Assembly (NCBI RefSeq): GCF_900142205.1
Contig: NZ_FRAA01000007.1
Location: 124,001-188,000 of the forward strand
DNA length: 64,000 nt
Origin: Reichenbachiella agariperforans
Lineage (GTDB): Bacteria > Bacteroidota > Bacteroidia > Cytophagales > Cyclobacteriaceae
Reading direction: 5' to 3'
Part shown: piece by piece, positions 16,687 through 26,717 of the stretch
Layout of the letters: each line of letters opens with the position of its first letter
Position numbering within the stretch: position 1 is the stretch's first letter
The notes under the pieces: model-generated
What the model saw: only the letters and a program-made list of their open reading frames with translations
What the model was told of the DNA's origin: nothing
Database searches by the model: none
Translations under genes and position numbers: made by a program

Positions 16687-18291
16687 ATGAAATATGTAAG
16701 CGTAGTAGGGTTGGTTATCCCCCTGCTATTAGTGGGGAAATCCCCTCTACAAGCACAACTCGAAGTAGATCGGGTCATGCAGGAAGGTAATGAAACAAAT
16801 CACCAGGCCGATATCCGAAAATTTGAACAAATATATGATAGGGCATTGCGTGATGAGGATACGCTACAGATGATAGAAGGTCTATTAGGGATGGGAGAAA
16901 CACACTCCCGTCTTTTACAGTTTAGTGAGGCCATCGATGAAATAAGTGAAGCAGATTATTTGGCGCAGCAGGTCGCTGATACCATACAGTGGGTGGAAGC
17001 AAAGGTACAAATGAGCCGTATCATGCGATCGTTTAGAAAGGACTCAGTAGCCTATGATTTGGTTAATCAAGCGCATGATTTAGTGGTGAGACGGGGTGGC
17101 GTATATGCTAGACACAAACTCCCGGGGATCTATTTTGAGTTGGCCGTACTCAACCGAACGATGGGGCGGGTAGAAGAAACGAAAAAATACTTGGATCGCT
17201 TTGAGGCAATAGAGAATGGTGATCCTGAGTCTTATTATTTTCGGCTGGAAAAGGCTCGACTTCTTTTGCTTCAGGGCGATGAGTATGGTGCACAAGAGTT
17301 ACTGTTGGATCTGGAAATGGAGCTGACTGAGGCGCAAACCAGTGGTACTGTGTCTATGCCACAGGCGTCATCAATTATTTTTGTATACAGTCACCTTGGT
17401 CATTTGTATGATGATCAAGGTGATATGTCAAAGGCAATAAGCTATTACACCATGGCGATCCATGAGATCGATAGACTTCAGCATCATATCGGTCATCAGC
17501 AATATCTCTATAACTACCGTGGACGGTTGTATTATCAACTGGGTCAGCACCAAAAGGCCTATGATGATCTGGTAAGGTCACGTGAGATTTCAGAGACGTT
17601 TTTTGGAGCAAAGAGTGGGCTGAATCGCGGTTTTTTTGATCTGAGAAATAGGTATCAAGAGCGCTTGGAGGCACAGGAACAAGTGATGGCACAGCAGCAA
17701 TTGTTATTGGCCAAGCGAGAGACAACCATCTTGTGGTTTAGGGCGATAGTAGCAGTCTTAGTTTTGTTTTTTGTGGTTTTGGCTTTATGGATGCGAAATA
17801 GGAAGCAAAAAGCTAAACATAGGAAGGAAAAGGAATTACTCCTCCAAAAACGGGAAGAAGAAACTAAAAGAATAGCTCAGGTACTGGAGTACAAAAATAA
17901 GGAACTCACTACCTATACACTTAAATTGGTAGAGAAGGAAGAGCTGATCGCTGAGGCAGTAGCTTTTGCGCAAAAGTATCGTGATAGTGAGGGTGCTCGG
18001 CATTTGATCAGAAAACTGAAGCAATCGGCGGATGATAGTTGGGAAGAGTTTCACAAAAGATTTCTGGATGTCTATAGTGGGTTCTATGATCGATTAATTG
18101 AGAAATACGGAGACTTGAGTCCGAACGAGCTCAAGCTATGTTCTCTCATTCGCCTTAATTTTTCTGTCAAAGAAACGGCACAATTGCTCGGTATCTCACC
18201 GACGAGTGTCAACATGGCACGGTACCGATTGCGAACCAAGCTCGCTCTCGATCGAGAGGTCAATCTTCATAGTTTTATGACACAAGTCTAA
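16687..18291 (+). CDS. TPR-membrane-HTH transcriptional regulator
   Basis: About 534 residues from the ATG at 16687, which precedes a clean signal peptide (VGLVIPLLLVGKSPLQAQ); ATGs at 16654, 16666 and 16672 are alternatives. Residues ~30-320 contain tetratricopeptide-like helices (YSHLGHLYDDQGDMSKAISY; YNYRGRLYYQLGQHQKAYDD). One transmembrane helix is at ~348-370 (FRAIVAVLVLFFVVLALWM), followed by a coiled coil (~372-430) and a C-terminal LuxR-like helix-turn-helix (LSPNELKLCSLIRLNFSVKE through NMARYRLRTKL). This architecture, with an outer sensor joined directly to a cytoplasmic HTH, is common in Bacteroidota. It stands between the double-sulfatase operon and the cytochrome cassette and could control either. 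Its signal is unknown. Confidence 0.8.
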   Translation: MKYVSVVGLVIPLLLVGKSPLQAQLEVDRVMQEGNETNHQADIRKFEQIYDRALRDEDTLQMIEGLLGMGETHSRLLQFSEAIDEISEADYLAQQVADTIQWVEAKVQMSRIMRSFRKDSVAYDLVNQAHDLVVRRGGVYARHKLPGIYFELAVLNRTMGRVEETKKYLDRFEAIENGDPESYYFRLEKARLLLLQGDEYGAQELLLDLEMELTEAQTSGTVSMPQASSIIFVYSHLGHLYDDQGDMSKAISYYTMAIHEIDRLQHHIGHQQYLYNYRGRLYYQLGQHQKAYDDLVRSREISETFFGAKSGLNRGFFDLRNRYQERLEAQEQVMAQQQLLLAKRETTILWFRAIVAVLVLFFVVLALWMRNRKQKAKHRKEKELLLQKREEETKRIAQVLEYKNKELTTYTLKLVEKEELIAEAVAFAQKYRDSEGARHLIRKLKQSADDSWEEFHKRFLDVYSGFYDRLIEKYGDLSPNELKLCSLIRLNFSVKETAQLLGISPTSVNMARYRLRTKLALDREVNLHSFMTQV

Positions 18292-18321
18292 TAGAACCGA
18301 AAGGGGGGGAGGTAGTCACTG

Positions 18322-19110
18322 TCACCATTGGATCAGCTCGTAGAAGTCTGCACCTGGAGGGAGCCAACTGAGCGATAGCGTGTCATTTTTGCCTGTTAGT
18401 TGGTGGGTGACAGCTATAGGTTGTGATCCTTTTTGTAGATCGATGACAGCTTCACGGTTTTTTGGGTCGAGAGGTAAGAGGATTTTATCTCCAATTTTGA
18501 TTTGGCCTTTCCCGGTTTTGATCAATCGAATAAAGTACTTACCCGTTTTAGGGATTGGCAGTTGTCCTGTGAATTGAATGGTTGTTTTTCGATCATGGGA
18601 GGGGAAGGACTCAGAGCCTAGTAGATGAATCGAATGCGCACTACCTGTTTGTATCGGTCTGCCCTCATGTAGACTCTGCCAAGAGAGAATGGTACTGTCT
18701 ACCTCATCAAGCTGGCGCATAGAAGTAGATTGAGCGTAGCGATCCCAAAAAGCATCACGCCTATCCTCTAGAGAAAGAATCCAATCAACGAGTAAGCTGA
18801 GTTCCATATCCTTGATTAATGGATGTCCAGACATGACTCCACCATACCACAGTCCGCCACCACCTTCTTTGATTTTGGTCATCAGCTTGGGTTTGATGCC
18901 GTACTCGCTATGGTAGCGGCGTGAGATATCCAAATAAGGAGGGCCGACTAGTCGATCTGAGATGCTGTGGCAGTGCAGGCAGTCCATTGTCAGTAAAGTC
19001 TCCGTGGCAGACTTTTGGGGAACTTTGACTGACTGATGTCCTGATTTGCTATTGCAGCCGAGTAGACCAATTAGTATCCATAGGGACAAGGAAAGAATGA
19101 GATGTTTCAT
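18322..19110 (-). CDS. small cytochrome c lipoprotein with C-terminal beta domain
   Basis: 262 residues with a lipoprotein signal (LIGLLGC). One haem site, CLHCH, is at 44-48. Downstream, WYGGVMSGHPLIKDMELSLLV resembles the distal part of class I cytochromes, with Met as possible axial ligand. Residues ~150-262 form a beta-rich module (GKYFIRLIKTGKGQIKIGDK; LSLSWLPPGADF) reminiscent of PA14-like domains found with such cytochromes. It is the last gene of the five-gene minus-strand cassette, 4 bp after the preceding gene. The likely role is electron transfer for the cassette; no catalytic activity can be assigned. It could also be a soluble carrier for the dehydrogenase-like protein at 5954. 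Confidence 0.78.
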   Translation of the reverse strand: MKHLILSLSLWILIGLLGCNSKSGHQSVKVPQKSATETLLTMDCLHCHSISDRLVGPPYLDISRRYHSEYGIKPKLMTKIKEGGGGLWYGGVMSGHPLIKDMELSLLVDWILSLEDRRDAFWDRYAQSTSMRQLDEVDSTILSWQSLHEGRPIQTGSAHSIHLLGSESFPSHDRKTTIQFTGQLPIPKTGKYFIRLIKTGKGQIKIGDKILLPLDPKNREAVIDLQKGSQPIAVTHQLTGKNDTLSLSWLPPGADFYELIQW

Positions 19111-19114
19111 GCGC

Positions 19115-20488
19115 TTAGCTCCCAGAGATCAAATTAATGTTTTGGTGTGTTTCTCTAAGTGAAGCTAGACTTTCTTTATCAATATTGGTTTGCCAAATGT
19201 ACACAGTACTCAACTGAGGCCAGGCTGCTACGTGCTCTATCGTGAGCGTGGTGACTTGAGTCGCGTAGAGGTTTAAACATTTCAATTGGGGTAGATGCTG
19301 TAGGGATTGAATTCCTGAATCACTAATCGTGTTTTGACTCAAGTCAAGGTGCTGCAAAACGGGCATGTCTGAGAGTATTTCTAAATCTATATCCTTTAGA
19401 TCACAGTTGCGCATTTTTAAACTGAGTATGTTGTTTTTGAGGAGACCGAGCGCCTCGTGATGGTGCAACCGGTTCTCTTTCATGATTTTTGTCCCATTGA
19501 GGGTTACTTCGTAGGCATGACTCCCTGCTGCAAGTTCGCGTACTTCATAGCCCAGCGCTGTGAGTCTTTCAATTTTGTCTAATGACACAGTATCCAAGTC
19601 AAGTTGGGATTGGCCAGCTTCAGCTCCCAGCTGTAGTTGAAGCAGCGCAATGTTTGAAATCTCCTCATCGGGATCAAGTGCTACGAGTAAAGTGTCAAAA
19701 TCGGCATTGCCTGTCTCCAGCCAAAACTTTATAATCGCAATTTCCTCTTTTGTAAGAGGGGTTTTCCCATCAGGAGGCATTATCTCTTCATGATCGCTAG
19801 GCAGCGTCACACGGTGAAACAGTTCGCTAGAGGATGGATCACCTGCTACGATGAGACTGCCATGTTTTCCACCTTTTAGATAGTCTTCGATACTAGATAG
19901 AGAAAGCCCCCCTTTTTTCTTGTCTTGGTTGTGACAGCTTTTACATTTGTTGGTGATGATGGGGTGCACTAGGTCACCAAATAACTGTGCTTGCTGGATA
20001 TCTGTTACTTTGGGACGAGCCAGTGGATCGGTGGTTTTGGGCTTGAAGGGCATGTAGTAGGTCAGGTAATCTGACCCATGTGTCATGTTGCCTCCTAGGT
20101 GACCTGTAGCACTCAAAGATGTCATCACGAGAGCTAGCAGACCTAGGTAAAGTTGGGTTTGTCGTTTTGTGAAATTCTCCCAACCGACTTTGAGCACTAG
20201 TGCTACTGCGGAGACTACTGTAGTGACGATACCTGCCCACATGTGTGCATCAAGCATGTCTGGAGAATAATCGCCACTCGTACCGAGCATAAAGCCCAGT
20301 ACACTGGCTGCTACGGCACTGACCACTCCCAGTAGGAGTGCAAAGACGATGGCATTTCGGACATTGGCTAGCCAACCGACTCGTTCGGCTACTTCCATCA
20401 GTACAGCGATCATCAAAAAACCAATAGGCAAGTGCACCAGAAGTGGGTGAAAACGACCAAAAAACAATATCAAGTTTGATTCTTCCAT
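19115..20488 (-). CDS. DUF2231 membrane protein with PSCyt1-type haem site and leucine-rich repeats
   Basis: 457 residues. The N-terminus has four or five hydrophobic helices (~5-130) of DUF2231 type, including PLLVHLPIGFLMIAVLMEV. The periplasmic part has a Planctomycete-type cytochrome (PSCyt1) motif, CKSCH at 182-186, followed by KKGGLSLSS and HRVTLPSDHEEIMPPDGKTPL, typical of that family. The C-terminal ~120 residues are short leucine-rich repeats (LQHLDLSQNTISDSGIQSLQ, LKCLNLYATQVT). The protein would anchor a haem domain to the inner membrane and could link periplasmic oxidation to the respiratory chain (inference). It is followed after 4 bp by the small cytochrome and preceded by the beta-propeller gene after a 64-bp gap. 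Confidence 0.8.
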   Translation of the reverse strand: MEESNLILFFGRFHPLLVHLPIGFLMIAVLMEVAERVGWLANVRNAIVFALLLGVVSAVAASVLGFMLGTSGDYSPDMLDAHMWAGIVTTVVSAVALVLKVGWENFTKRQTQLYLGLLALVMTSLSATGHLGGNMTHGSDYLTYYMPFKPKTTDPLARPKVTDIQQAQLFGDLVHPIITNKCKSCHNQDKKKGGLSLSSIEDYLKGGKHGSLIVAGDPSSSELFHRVTLPSDHEEIMPPDGKTPLTKEEIAIIKFWLETGNADFDTLLVALDPDEEISNIALLQLQLGAEAGQSQLDLDTVSLDKIERLTALGYEVRELAAGSHAYEVTLNGTKIMKENRLHHHEALGLLKNNILSLKMRNCDLKDIDLEILSDMPVLQHLDLSQNTISDSGIQSLQHLPQLKCLNLYATQVTTLTIEHVAAWPQLSTVYIWQTNIDKESLASLRETHQNINLISGS

Positions 20489-20552
20489 TTGTGTTATTTC
20501 GTTCTAAAACCAGATAAGTGTTGAAATATCTGCCTGATCTAAAGGTCAGGTT

Positions 20553-21662
20553 TCAAATACGTTCTAGCTTAAAAGGAGCCGTTCTTAAGGCATTCCATTG
20601 GCAGATATATAGGTTTTTGTCTTCATCTACACAGACGTCATGTCCGTGGAAAATGGGACGGTCAGCCAGTTGGTAAGTAGGCTGTAGGATGCCTTTTTTG
20701 TAGACAGGTGCTTCGGCTCCTGGACATGAAACTACCTGATCTCCTTCTAGTACTGTTACAAACCCTGTAGGTTGCTTCCAATCAAAAATGCCTTCACGAT
20801 CTTTGCTCCAGCACACGCCTGCATAGAGGTTTTGTTCGTCTATCACCGCACGACAGACCCACATGTTGGGTAGGTGGAGGGTTTTGATGTATTTTCCCTC
20901 CAGCGAAAAGAATTTGTAGGAGTTGTCCCCTCGTGAGGAAATGATCAACATGGGGTTTTGAGGGTCGCGGGTATCTAGTGTCACGCCATGGGCATTATTC
21001 AGGTTGTAATTAGCATCTGTATTATTGTGCCCTCCCCAGTGTCGTATGTAGCGTCCGTTTTGGTCGTATTGTAGGATGATATCTTTGCCATAGCCGTCTG
21101 CTACATATATGTCCCCATTGGGTGCAACAGCTGTTTCTGTAGGACTAAAAGTTTCACCTGGCTCATATACACCGATGGTAGCGGGATGGCCAATATCAAA
21201 TAGGATTTTTCCGTCAACAGTCGTCTTGGTTACTCGTCCATTGTGATGCCTGTACGAACCATCATTGTTCATCTGCCAACCACTGTCGGCGATGAACAGG
21301 AAGTCTTCTTCTCCTTCTTTGGATAGTGTGAGTCCATGTCCGCCTGGAAAAGAGCACCCCCATGAATCAATCACTTTGCCGGATTTGTCAAAGACGATCA
21401 CGTTGTTGGCCTTGTGATCGCCCAGCATGATGAGTCGTCCCTTGCTGTCCATGACCATCTCATGGCAGTTGAGTATGGGTAGGTTAGAGTTCCACATTTG
21501 TGCCCAGTCTTCGATGAGACGGTATTGATAGTCACCGTGTCCCAGTATTCGTTCTTTGGCTACCTTTTTAGAATCGATAATATTGGCTCCAAAAGCTTGG
21601 GTTGTACCCAGAGCTCCTGCAGCTAGTGTACCTTTTTTGATGAAATTTCTTCTTGCGTTCAT
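20553..21662 (-). CDS. Tat-type secreted six-bladed beta-propeller (NHL-like) protein
   Basis: 369 residues. The N-terminus MNARRNFIKKGTLAAGALG has a twin-arginine-like pattern (RRNFIKK) and a hydrophobic stretch. The rest consists of NHL/peptidyl-glycine-lyase-type propeller blades: MVMDSKGRLIMLGDHKANNV, TAVAPNGDIYVADGYGKDII and HDVCVDEDKNLYICQWNA. No catalytic residues can be named; some relatives are isomerases, lyases or binding scaffolds. It sits between the DUF1501 and DUF2231 genes. A 168-bp gap upstream of it holds three hairpins. Tat export would fit a cofactor- or metal-containing protein, as for its DUF1501 neighbour. Confidence 0.75.
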   Translation of the reverse strand: MNARRNFIKKGTLAAGALGTTQAFGANIIDSKKVAKERILGHGDYQYRLIEDWAQMWNSNLPILNCHEMVMDSKGRLIMLGDHKANNVIVFDKSGKVIDSWGCSFPGGHGLTLSKEGEEDFLFIADSGWQMNNDGSYRHHNGRVTKTTVDGKILFDIGHPATIGVYEPGETFSPTETAVAPNGDIYVADGYGKDIILQYDQNGRYIRHWGGHNNTDANYNLNNAHGVTLDTRDPQNPMLIISSRGDNSYKFFSLEGKYIKTLHLPNMWVCRAVIDEQNLYAGVCWSKDREGIFDWKQPTGFVTVLEGDQVVSCPGAEAPVYKKGILQPTYQLADRPIFHGHDVCVDEDKNLYICQWNALRTAPFKLERI

Positions 21663-21677
21663 TGGTTTGAGGTATAA

Positions 21678-21816
21678 AGACCTGACAGGTTTTTTTTGAA
21701 ACCTGTCAGGTCTGCTGTTTTTTTATTTGTTTTCTAGCAAGGTCTATTTCTGAAGACCTTGAGGCGATGTATGATTTATTATAAATCCTCCAAGGGGTCA
21801 AAACCCTTGGAGGATT
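21678..21816. repeat. cluster of three different hairpins between two cassette genes
   Basis: Hairpin A has perfect 15-bp arms 21678-21692 and 21699-21713 (AGACCTGACAGGTTT and its complement). Hairpin B has 8-bp arms 21738-21745 and 21754-21761 (CAAGGTCT and its complement). Hairpin C has arms 21784-21798 and 21803-21816 (AATCCTCCAAGGGGT against ACCCTTGGAGGATT) with one bulge, and belongs to the same family as the 8193-8224 palindrome. Together they fill most of the gap between the DUF1501 stop and the propeller start. They may reduce or stabilise the downstream part of the mRNA, or be a preferred insertion site for small repeats. Confidence 0.75.
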
Positions 21817-21830
21817 GGTGTTAGTACGGA

Positions 21831-23327
21831 TCAACTCAAAATATCTTTTACTACATGACCATGGACGTCAGTCAGTCTGAACCTACGTCCTTGCGCTTTG
21901 TAAGTGAGCTTTTCATGATCTACACCCATTAGATGGAGTAGTGTCGCATGAAAATCGTGTACATGAACGGGGTCTTTGGTAATATTGTAGCTAAAGTCAT
22001 CTGTTTCTCCGTGAGTAAATCCTGGTTTGACTCCTGCGCCGGCCATCCACATCGTAAAGCACCTCGGGTGATGGTCTCTGCCATAATTATCTTGTGTGAG
22101 TTTACCTTGAGAATAGACAGTTCGACCAAATTCTCCGCCCCAGATGACAAGGGTGTCTTCCAATAGTCCGCGTTGTTTGAGGTCTTTGACCAAGGCTGCC
22201 GTGGCTTGATCCGTGTTTTTACATTGGTTTTTGATGCCTCCTGGTAGATGGGTGTGTTGATCCCATCCTCTGTGGTAGAGCTGTACGAATTTCACATCTT
22301 TCTCCAACAGCCTTCTTGCTAATAGGCAGTTGGCCGCATAGGTGCCAGGATCTCGACTATCTGGCCCGTACATATCGAAAGTTTCGTCAGATTCAGAAGA
22401 GAGATCGGTGACTTCAGGTACCGAGGTTTGCATTTTGAAGGCCATTTCATATTGGGCAATGCGTGCGTTGATTTCAGGGTCACCGTAGGTGCTATGTTGT
22501 ACTTCATTCATCTCTTTGAGATAGTGCAACATGCGCTGACGGTCTTTTCCTTCATAGTTTTCTGGATTATTGAGGTACAAGACAGGGTCTTTGCCTGAGC
22601 GAAACTGTACGCCTTGATGTTCGGTCGGTAGGAAGCCATTGCCCCATAGACGAGAGTAGAGCGGTTGTCCACCTGCATTTTTGGAGACTAGGGTGATGAA
22701 GGTGGGTAGGTCTTGGTTGTCAGTGCCTAGACCGTAGCTCGCCCATGCACCAATCGATGGCCTACCGGGTAGTTGATGTCCTGTTTGAAAGAAAGTAATG
22801 GCAGGGTCATGATTGATTTGTTCGGTGTACATCGATTTGATGAAACAAAGGTCATCTACTACTTCGGCAGTATGTGGCATCAATTCACTCACCCATGCAC
22901 GACTTTCGCCATATTGATCAAAGGTGTATTTGGAAGGAGCAATGGGAAGTGAACTTTGCTGAGCACTCATGCCAGTGAGCCGTTGTCCTCCTCGTATAGA
23001 TTCGGGTAGCTCTTGCCCAAACATATCGGTGAGTTTCGGCTTATAATCAAAAGTTTCGAACTGTGACGGTCCTCCGCTTTGGAACAGGTAGACGACACGT
23101 TTGGCTTTGGGTAGATGATGTGGGAGTCCAGGGATGCCTTTGATTCCGCTAATGGGGTTGTCGCCTCCTGTGCCAGCCAGTAGTCGGTCTGCACCGAAGA
23201 GTGACCCTAGTGCTATGGCGCCAAGCCCCATTGAGGTTTTGGTCAGAAACTGTCTTCTGTCCATTTGTTTTTCTATTTTCTTGAGATCCTCACTGTTGGA
23301 TCTTAGGATGTCATGATGATGGCACAT
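21831..23327 (-). CDS. DUF1501 family protein with Tat signal
   Basis: 498 residues from the ATG at 23327; an ATG at 23375 would overlap the upstream gene. After ~24 residues comes [20 protein letters not shown], a twin-arginine signal. The DUF1501 domain, distantly related to the sulfatase/alkaline-phosphatase fold, spans the remainder: [45 protein letters not shown] and [14 protein letters not shown], with conserved His and Asp residues that look metal-binding. DUF1501 genes are typically paired with PSCyt1/DUF1549/DUF1553 genes, mostly in Planctomycetes and Verrucomicrobia, as here (8 bp downstream of such a gene). Function is not established. Lacking the CxPxR motif, it is not expected to be a formylglycine sulfatase. 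Confidence 0.85.
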   Translation of the reverse strand: MCHHHDILRSNSEDLKKIEKQMDRRQFLTKTSMGLGAIALGSLFGADRLLAGTGGDNPISGIKGIPGLPHHLPKAKRVVYLFQSGGPSQFETFDYKPKLTDMFGQELPESIRGGQRLTGMSAQQSSLPIAPSKYTFDQYGESRAWVSELMPHTAEVVDDLCFIKSMYTEQINHDPAITFFQTGHQLPGRPSIGAWASYGLGTDNQDLPTFITLVSKNAGGQPLYSRLWGNGFLPTEHQGVQFRSGKDPVLYLNNPENYEGKDRQRMLHYLKEMNEVQHSTYGDPEINARIAQYEMAFKMQTSVPEVTDLSSESDETFDMYGPDSRDPGTYAANCLLARRLLEKDVKFVQLYHRGWDQHTHLPGGIKNQCKNTDQATAALVKDLKQRGLLEDTLVIWGGEFGRTVYSQGKLTQDNYGRDHHPRCFTMWMAGAGVKPGFTHGETDDFSYNITKDPVHVHDFHATLLHLMGVDHEKLTYKAQGRRFRLTDVHGHVVKDILS

Positions 23328-23334
23328 AGCAGTT

Positions 23335-26300
23335 TTATCTTTTGGTAAGTGTTGCGTCTGAATTGATGATGACACTGGCAGTCACAGCATTGGCGGCTAT
23401 CAGTGCAGGATCCAAAGTCGGATCGATTTTGTATTCCCCTGTTTCTAACCAGCCTTTGGTTTTTTCTTTGTCGGACTGCATGATTTGATATTCTTCTTTT
23501 CTTAGCGTTGTGAGTAGGGCCAGTTCTTCTGCTTTTGGCACTCGGCCGGTAAGGCTCCTATAGGCCCAGATGAGTCCTGTTTCCAGGTCGTCGAAAGCCG
23601 CTATTTTTACAGCCATGATACGTGCCGCTTCTATATAGGTCGGGTCATTGAGTAGTACCAGCGCTTGCAATGGCGTATTGGTCTTTTGTCTTCGCACAGT
23701 ACATTCGTTTCGATCTGGCTGATCAAAGGTCGATAGTGTGGGGTGTGGGACGGTTCGTTTCCATATGGTGTAGAGCGATCTTCGATACAGTTTGTCGCCT
23801 GTGTCTTGTGGGTATGTGGCACTGTTCATCGACCACAGGCCCTCTGGCTGATAGGGGTATACGCTTTCTCCTCCTATTTTTTCATTGAGTATGCCACAGG
23901 CTTTGAGTGCATTGTCTCTCATCATTTCACTAGATAGTCTAGTCTTTGGCCCTCGGGCTAGGAGGATGTTGGTCGGATCCTGCTCTAACAGCTCTGGTGA
24001 GGCAATAGACTGCTGACGATAGGTAGCTGACATCACGATGGTTTTTTGCAATGCTTTGATATCCCATCCGCTTTCTACAAATGTGACGGCTAACCAGTCG
24101 AGCAGTTGTGGATGGCTGGGTTGACTGCCTTGGTTGCCAAAATCCTCGGTTGTTCGGACGATACCCTGACCGAAGTAGTTTTGCCAATAGCGATTGACTG
24201 CCACTCGTGCGGTCAAGGGATGTTCTGGGTGAGTGAGCCACTGAGCTAGTCCTAGTCTGTTTTTTGGCAAACTATCAGCCATGGGTAGGATACTCTCTGG
24301 GGTGTTAGGATATACCATTTCGCCGTGGGCGTCATATTGTCCGCGTTCGAGCAGGTAGGTTTGTCTAGGTTCATTCATCTCTTTCATCACCATGACCTCT
24401 TGTACTTGCTCCATACTGTCTGCTTGTGAGGTGTAGTAGTATTTTAGTTGTTTTCGATGTTCTTGATAGATTTTGGAGTGATGCTGTAGGTAGTATTCGC
24501 TGAGCAGCTGGTATTCTGTATCCGTTAGTTCTTGAGCTTTTTTTGCGAGGAGTATTTTAGCACTATCCTTGTCTGCTAATTGTAAAACCTCTAATGCTGT
24601 GATGTCATCGTTGTAGATAACTATATCGTCGACCAAAGCATTTTTGATACCTTGTCCTCGCCATCTTGCACCTATTTTAAGCCCAGGTTCGGCAGGGTTC
24701 TTGGAGATTTCGGCTTTACTGTCACTGTATAGGATGTCTTTGTAGAGATTGTCTTTGACTATATCTGTATTTTGTAATTTCCCATCCATATATAATTTGA
24801 GTCCATCGGCTTGGCTGGAGCCATCATAGGTCATCATTACATGAAACCATTTGTCTCTGGGGATGTCCTTGTTTGTCGTGCGAATGATGGCATTGTCTGG
24901 CCAAGTTCGGGCTAGCATCAGTTGGAGTTGATCATCTTTTAGGTAGAGTTGATAGCCTTTGAAGCCGTGAAGGCGGCTGCCGAGGTTTTTGTGAAAGATG
25001 ACTCCTTCTTTGAGGTCTGTGGGGAGCTGTAGCCACATACCGATACTAAATCGGTCGCTCCGACTGTATATACCGATAGGTTTGAGATCTAGCCATGCAT
25101 CTCCATCCAGTTGTAGACCCTGTCCTTGTTTGCCTTTGATGAAATTCGCTTTTTCACCTTTGCTGAATTTCCTATCCATCTTACCTGTTTCTTTGCCTAC
25201 TTGGTTATGTAGGTTATGATCCAGTGTGAAATGAGCTGCTAGGGAACTGACCGGTGTGGGTTTGAGAGTGTGAAATTGTCCAGATTGAACCCATTTTGCT
25301 ATGTGGTCTTCCTCTGCTTTCTTGATTTTATTGAGTTGATCTTTTTGAGTACTTAGTTTTTGATCTATGAAAGCAAGGATGTCTTCTTGTTCATCTGTGG
25401 TAAGCATGAGTGTAGGAACAGGCATGTCTTCAGGGTCCCATGAGATCTGGCCTGTTTCATTTATGTTGTTGAAAAAACTGGATAACTCAAAGAAGTTCTT
25501 TTGTGAGATGGGGTCGTATTTGTGATCATGGCATCTAGCACAGGCGAGGGTCATTGCCATCAAGCCTTGACCTAATACAGAAGTACGATCTGAAACGTAC
25601 TCTACTCTAAACTCTTCATCGACGATACCACCCTCCATGTTTTGAGGATGTAGTCTGTTGAAACCAGTCGCTAGGATTTGTTCTCTGCTTGGATTAGGGA
25701 GCAGGTCACCGGCCAGCTGCCATGTAAGGAATTGATCATAGGACATGTTGCTGTTAAATGCCTCAATCACCCAATCGCGCCATGGGCTCATGTCACGGTA
25801 TCGATCGACCGTATACCCGTGCGTATCTGCATATCGTGCTAGATCCATCCAATCGGTAGCCATTTTTTCTCCATAGTGGGGAGAGTCCAATAGACGATCT
25901 ACCTGTTTTTCGTAGGCATCACTGCTGTTGTCTGCCAAAAATCTATCCGTATCCTCTACACTTGGAGGGAGACCTGTTAGATCTAGAAATAGTCTACGTA
26001 GGAGTGTTTCTTTGTCCGCTTCTGGTAGAGGTTGTAGTCCTTCGAGACTTAGGCGATCTTGGACAAACCTATCAATTGGGTTTTGGGACGGATGTTCATT
26101 TTCTGTATCAGAAAGAGAAGGGAGAACAGGGGGGATGAAAGCCCAATGGTCTTTGTACTCGGCTCCTTGATCGATCCATTTGATCAATATAGCTTTTTCC
26201 CGTGAATTCAGTGAGAGATTGGATTTGGGAGTAGGCATGACGTAGTGAGGATCATCGGTGACAATGCGGTGAAATACCTCTGATTGATTGAGTTGTCCTG

Positions 26301-26562
26301 GGACTATTGCGTATTTGCCTGGAGTTTCTGGTAGTTCGGCATATGCTCCCTCTGCTAGGTCTAGACGGAGACTGGCTTTTTGTGTGGCTTTGTCAGGACC
26401 ATGGCACGCAAAACACTTGTCAGAAAGGATAGGTTTGACATGGGTGTTGAAATCCAGCTGCGCAGGCAGTTGATCTAGTTTTGCCTGTATGTCTTTGGGT
26501 AGATCTGGGCTACAAGAGAAGCATACAGTGATTGAAATAAGCGCAATCCAGCGGTTTATCAT
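23335..26562 (-). CDS. PSCyt1-DUF1549-LamG-DUF1553 (PSD1) multidomain haem lipoprotein
   Basis: 1075 residues with a lipoprotein signal (ITVCFSC). Domains in order: PSCyt1 with haem site CFACH at 50-54; DUF1549 (~150-380; [40 protein letters not shown]) that contains a second haem-type motif, CARCH, near residue 340; a concanavalin/LamG-like module (~465-640; [36 protein letters not shown]); and DUF1553/PSD1 (~770-1040; [20 protein letters not shown]). The LamG module suggests glycan binding. It is the first gene of a five-gene minus-strand unit. Such proteins are abundant in Planctomycetes and linked there to polysaccharide breakdown, but their reaction is unknown. Two haem motifs suggest redox work on a surface substrate (inference). 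Confidence 0.86.
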   Translation of the reverse strand: MINRWIALISITVCFSCSPDLPKDIQAKLDQLPAQLDFNTHVKPILSDKCFACHGPDKATQKASLRLDLAEGAYAELPETPGKYAIVPGQLNQSEVFHRIVTDDPHYVMPTPKSNLSLNSREKAILIKWIDQGAEYKDHWAFIPPVLPSLSDTENEHPSQNPIDRFVQDRLSLEGLQPLPEADKETLLRRLFLDLTGLPPSVEDTDRFLADNSSDAYEKQVDRLLDSPHYGEKMATDWMDLARYADTHGYTVDRYRDMSPWRDWVIEAFNSNMSYDQFLTWQLAGDLLPNPSREQILATGFNRLHPQNMEGGIVDEEFRVEYVSDRTSVLGQGLMAMTLACARCHDHKYDPISQKNFFELSSFFNNINETGQISWDPEDMPVPTLMLTTDEQEDILAFIDQKLSTQKDQLNKIKKAEEDHIAKWVQSGQFHTLKPTPVSSLAAHFTLDHNLHNQVGKETGKMDRKFSKGEKANFIKGKQGQGLQLDGDAWLDLKPIGIYSRSDRFSIGMWLQLPTDLKEGVIFHKNLGSRLHGFKGYQLYLKDDQLQLMLARTWPDNAIIRTTNKDIPRDKWFHVMMTYDGSSQADGLKLYMDGKLQNTDIVKDNLYKDILYSDSKAEISKNPAEPGLKIGARWRGQGIKNALVDDIVIYNDDITALEVLQLADKDSAKILLAKKAQELTDTEYQLLSEYYLQHHSKIYQEHRKQLKYYYTSQADSMEQVQEVMVMKEMNEPRQTYLLERGQYDAHGEMVYPNTPESILPMADSLPKNRLGLAQWLTHPEHPLTARVAVNRYWQNYFGQGIVRTTEDFGNQGSQPSHPQLLDWLAVTFVESGWDIKALQKTIVMSATYRQQSIASPELLEQDPTNILLARGPKTRLSSEMMRDNALKACGILNEKIGGESVYPYQPEGLWSMNSATYPQDTGDKLYRRSLYTIWKRTVPHPTLSTFDQPDRNECTVRRQKTNTPLQALVLLNDPTYIEAARIMAVKIAAFDDLETGLIWAYRSLTGRVPKAEELALLTTLRKEEYQIMQSDKEKTKGWLETGEYKIDPTLDPALIAANAVTASVIINSDATLTKR

Positions 26563-26717
26563 ATCTACTTAGTCTTTCATGGTTTTTGTAAAATCAAAAG
26601 TAGATTTTAGTTTTAACCTACTTTAGGATGAATCCGAGTAAAAGATGTACATTTCAGATTTTTTTGTTTTTACTAGTTTGTTTTATAGCTGTATAATTGT
26701 GTTTTATTTATTCATTT

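Noticed and set aside
21831-23327. Ninth formylglycine sulfatase
   Set aside because: The fold is probably related, but the C-x-P/A-x-R activation motif is absent and the sequence fits DUF1501.
26597-26624. Inverted repeat AAAGTAG...CTACTTT in the AraC/cassette divergent gap
   Set aside because: Arms are only 7 bp with a 14-bp spacer in AT-rich DNA, too weak to call an operator.
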